Below, one piece after another: positions 62,239-64,000 of a stretch of 64,000 nt of DNA; position 1 is the stretch's first letter; every line of letters begins with the position of its first letter. Source of the DNA: Variovorax sp. YR216. Its GTDB lineage: Bacteria; Pseudomonadota; Gammaproteobacteria; Burkholderiales; Burkholderiaceae_C. A program made the translations under genes and the position numbers. The DNA lies in assembly GCF_900107745.1 (NCBI RefSeq), contig NZ_FNRO01000007.1, positions 1 to 64,000 of the forward strand, written 5' to 3'. The notes under the pieces were generated by a model that searched no databases, was not told where the DNA came from, and saw nothing but the letters and a program-made list of their open reading frames with translations.

Positions 62239-64000
62239 TCACAACGCCTCTTCCTCGTGCCAGCGGTCCTTGGCCAGCATCACTTCGTGATGTCCCGCGC
62301 CCGCAGGAATCATCGGAAAGCAGTTCTCCTGCGGCGCGACCTGCACATCGAGGAAGAACGGGCCGTCGAAGGCCAGGCATTCGGCGAGCGCGTCGTCCAA
62401 CTCGCGCGGATCCGCGACACGGCGTGCGCCCCAGCCGAAGGCCTTCGCCAGCGCCACGAAGTCCGGCAGCGCGGCGTTCCAGCTGTGCGACAGCCGGTTG
62501 CCATGGTTCAGCTCCTGCCACTGGCGCACCATGCCCATGTAGCCGTTGTTGCTGAGCACCAGCTTGACGGGCGTTGCGTGCTGCACCGCGGTCGAGAGCT
62601 CCTGGATGTTCATCAGCACGGAGGCATCGCCGCTCACGCAGACCACCAGCGCATCCGGATGCGCCACCTGCGCGCCGATCGCGGCCGGGAGGCCATAGCC
62701 CATGGTGCCCGCGCCGCCGGAGGTCAGCCAGCGCGCGGGCCGCTCGAAGCGCAGGTACTGCGCGGCCCACATCTGGTGCTGGCCCACGTCGGTGGAGACG
62801 ATGGCATCGCGACCTTGCAACCGCGACTGCAGCGCGGCCATGAGCTGCTGCGGCACGATCTCGTCCGGGCGCGTGGCGAAGTCCAGGCAGCGCGCATCGC
62901 GCCAGCGCGCGATGCGCTCCCACCATGGCGCGAGCCGTTCGGACGCGAGGCCGTGCAGCTCTGGCAGATCGAGCAGGCCGCCCAGCACCTGTCCGCAGTC
63001 GCCCACGATCGGCACATCGGCGCGCACCGTGTCTTGTGGATGCTGCTCGGGTCGATGTCGATATGGATCTTGCGCGCGTGCGGGCAGAACTCGTCGAGCT
63101 TGCCGGTGACACGGTCGTCGAAGCGCGCGCCGACATTGACGACCAGATCGGCTTCGTGCATGGCGAGGTTCGCTTCGAGCGTGCCGTGCATGCCGAGCAT
63201 GCCGAGCCACTGTGGATCGGAAGCGGGGAATGCGCCCAGCCCCATCAGCGTGAGCGTGCAAGGCGCGCCGGTGGCGCGCACCAGTCGCGTGAAGGCGGCG
63301 CACGCTTCGGGGCCTGAATTCACGAGCCCGCCGCCGCCGTAGAACACCGGACGCCGAGCGGTCGAGATCAGGTCGGCCGCACGTTGCAGGCTGCCGCGCG
63401 GCACGGCGGGCTGCGAAGGCGTGGCGCGTGCGCGCGGCACGTCGGGGGTCGGCAGGCCATCTGCACGGGCCAACTGGACATCCTTCGGCACGTCGAGCAG
63501 CACCGGGCCGGGCCGCCCGCTCTTCGCGATGGCGAGCGCCTCGCGCACCGCCTGCGAAACCTGCGCGGCAGAGCGCACCTGGAAGTTCCACTTGGTGACG
63601 GGGCGCGACATGCCCAGCGCATCGCTCTCCTGGAAGGCGTTGGTGCCGATCACGCTCGTCGCCACCTGGCCGCTGATGCACAGCACCGGCACTGAGTCGC
63701 TCATGGCGTCGAGCAGGCCGGTGATGGTGTTGCTCACGCCGGGGCCGGAAGTCACCAGCACCACGCCGACCTTGCCGGTGGTGCGTGCATAGCCCTCGGC
63801 GGCATGCACGGCCGCCTGCTCGTGGCGCACGAGGATGTGGCGCAGCCGGGGCTCTCCGTGCAGCGCGTCGTAGAGCGGCAATGCGGCGCCGCCGGGGTAG
63901 CCGAACAGGGTGTCGACGCCGCCTTCGACCAGCGCATCGAGCAGCCGTTCGGCGCCGTTGCGAAGGGAGGCGGGGGCTTCTTCAGTGCCGGTCGGTGCCG
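62239..64000 (-). pseudogene. ilvB: acetolactate synthase large subunit, frameshifted and cut by window edge
   Basis: ThDP-dependent enzyme of about 587 visible residues. N-terminal half in one frame: LFGYPGGAALPLYDAL, catalytic Glu in VRHEQAAVHAAEGYAR, GFDDR-type ARFDDRVTGKLDEF, HIDIDPSSIHK. The C-terminal half (VRADVPIVGDCGQVLGG, TDVGQHQMWAAQYLRF, ThDP motif GDASVLMNIQEL and NNGYMG) is in another frame. The switch lies at about 63029-63032, where a GTGT on the plus strand suggests a 2-base duplication. The Glu distinguishes it from glyoxylate carboligase. No ilvN follows. Whether it is a true mutation or a sequence error cannot be told here. Confidence 0.85.

Noticed and set aside
62239-64000. 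Glyoxylate carboligase (tartronate-semialdehyde synthase), tempting next to galactarate genes and hydroxyacid dehydrogenases
   Set aside because: The active-site Glu (VRHEQAAVHAAEGYAR) is present, whereas glyoxylate carboligase lacks it; other motifs fit acetolactate synthase.
1-64000. tRNA, rRNA, CRISPR array, insertion sequence or prophage
   Set aside because: None of the characteristic repeats, transposase motifs or RNA structures was seen in reading both strands; weak chance hairpins were not promoted.

Overview
The window is GC-rich, densely packed DNA with short operons, many divergent regulator/operon pairs and abundant solute-binding proteins. Seven Bug/TctC-type periplasmic binding proteins, TRAP and Liv-type ABC importers, a Gram-negative trimeric porin, PobA/PobR and CaiB/BaiF CoA-transferases point to a chromosomal catabolic region of a beta-proteobacterium, most likely Burkholderiales/Comamonadaceae (Variovorax-like). 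This taxonomic call is an inference from gene content. No rRNA, tRNA, CRISPR array, insertion sequence or prophage was seen.

Layout. 1-3935: galactarate/talarate module (GarD, an enolase-family galactarate/talarate dehydratase, a Bug protein) with a divergent LacI regulator and three LacI-type operators. 3932-10567: an FCD regulator and an HTH-citrate synthase, divergent from a five-gene operon (2-hydroxyacid dehydrogenase, Bug, FAH-fold enzyme, SDR, Bug). 10622-11934: SixA and a degenerate stretch with a broken CinA gene. 12047-16879: porin-Bug-epimerase-hydrolase operon with a divergent GntR and three evenly spaced palindromes. 16925-19105: PobR/PobA. 19263-25865: orphan ABC binding protein, PhyH dioxygenase, LysR, beta-hydroxyacid dehydrogenase, Bug, aldehyde dehydrogenase.

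25992-39173 is the most unusual catabolic block. A flavin reductase fused to an IclR effector domain and a stand-alone RibB are divergent from a two-component flavin monooxygenase, an AtuA/DUF4387 pair and an MmgE/PrpD protein, followed by LysR, a complete LivKHMGF importer and an amidohydrolase. It looks like a self-contained pathway in which FMN supply, FMN reduction, oxygenation, downstream conversion and uptake are encoded together.

39280-49319: a single-direction operon with a fused TRAP permease, split transketolase (two genes), SDR, TRAP binding protein, full-length transketolase and 2-hydroxyacid dehydrogenase, with a divergent LysR. Both transketolases lack residues that normally contact sugar phosphate, and no kinase is present, so a non-phosphorylated ketol transfer is a reasonable hypothesis. 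49323-50252: Pcm and a CDGSH protein. 50380-54580: HMG-CoA-lyase-like enzyme, CoA-transferase, Bug, LysR. 54614-56172: patatin and thioesterase. 56198-62229: IclR controlling acyl-CoA synthetase, MaoC-type hydratase, CoA-transferase and Bug. 62239-64000: acetolactate synthase large subunit, broken by a frameshift and cut by the window edge.

Common logic: most modules pair a cytoplasmic acid-handling enzyme set with its own binding protein and its own divergently transcribed regulator.
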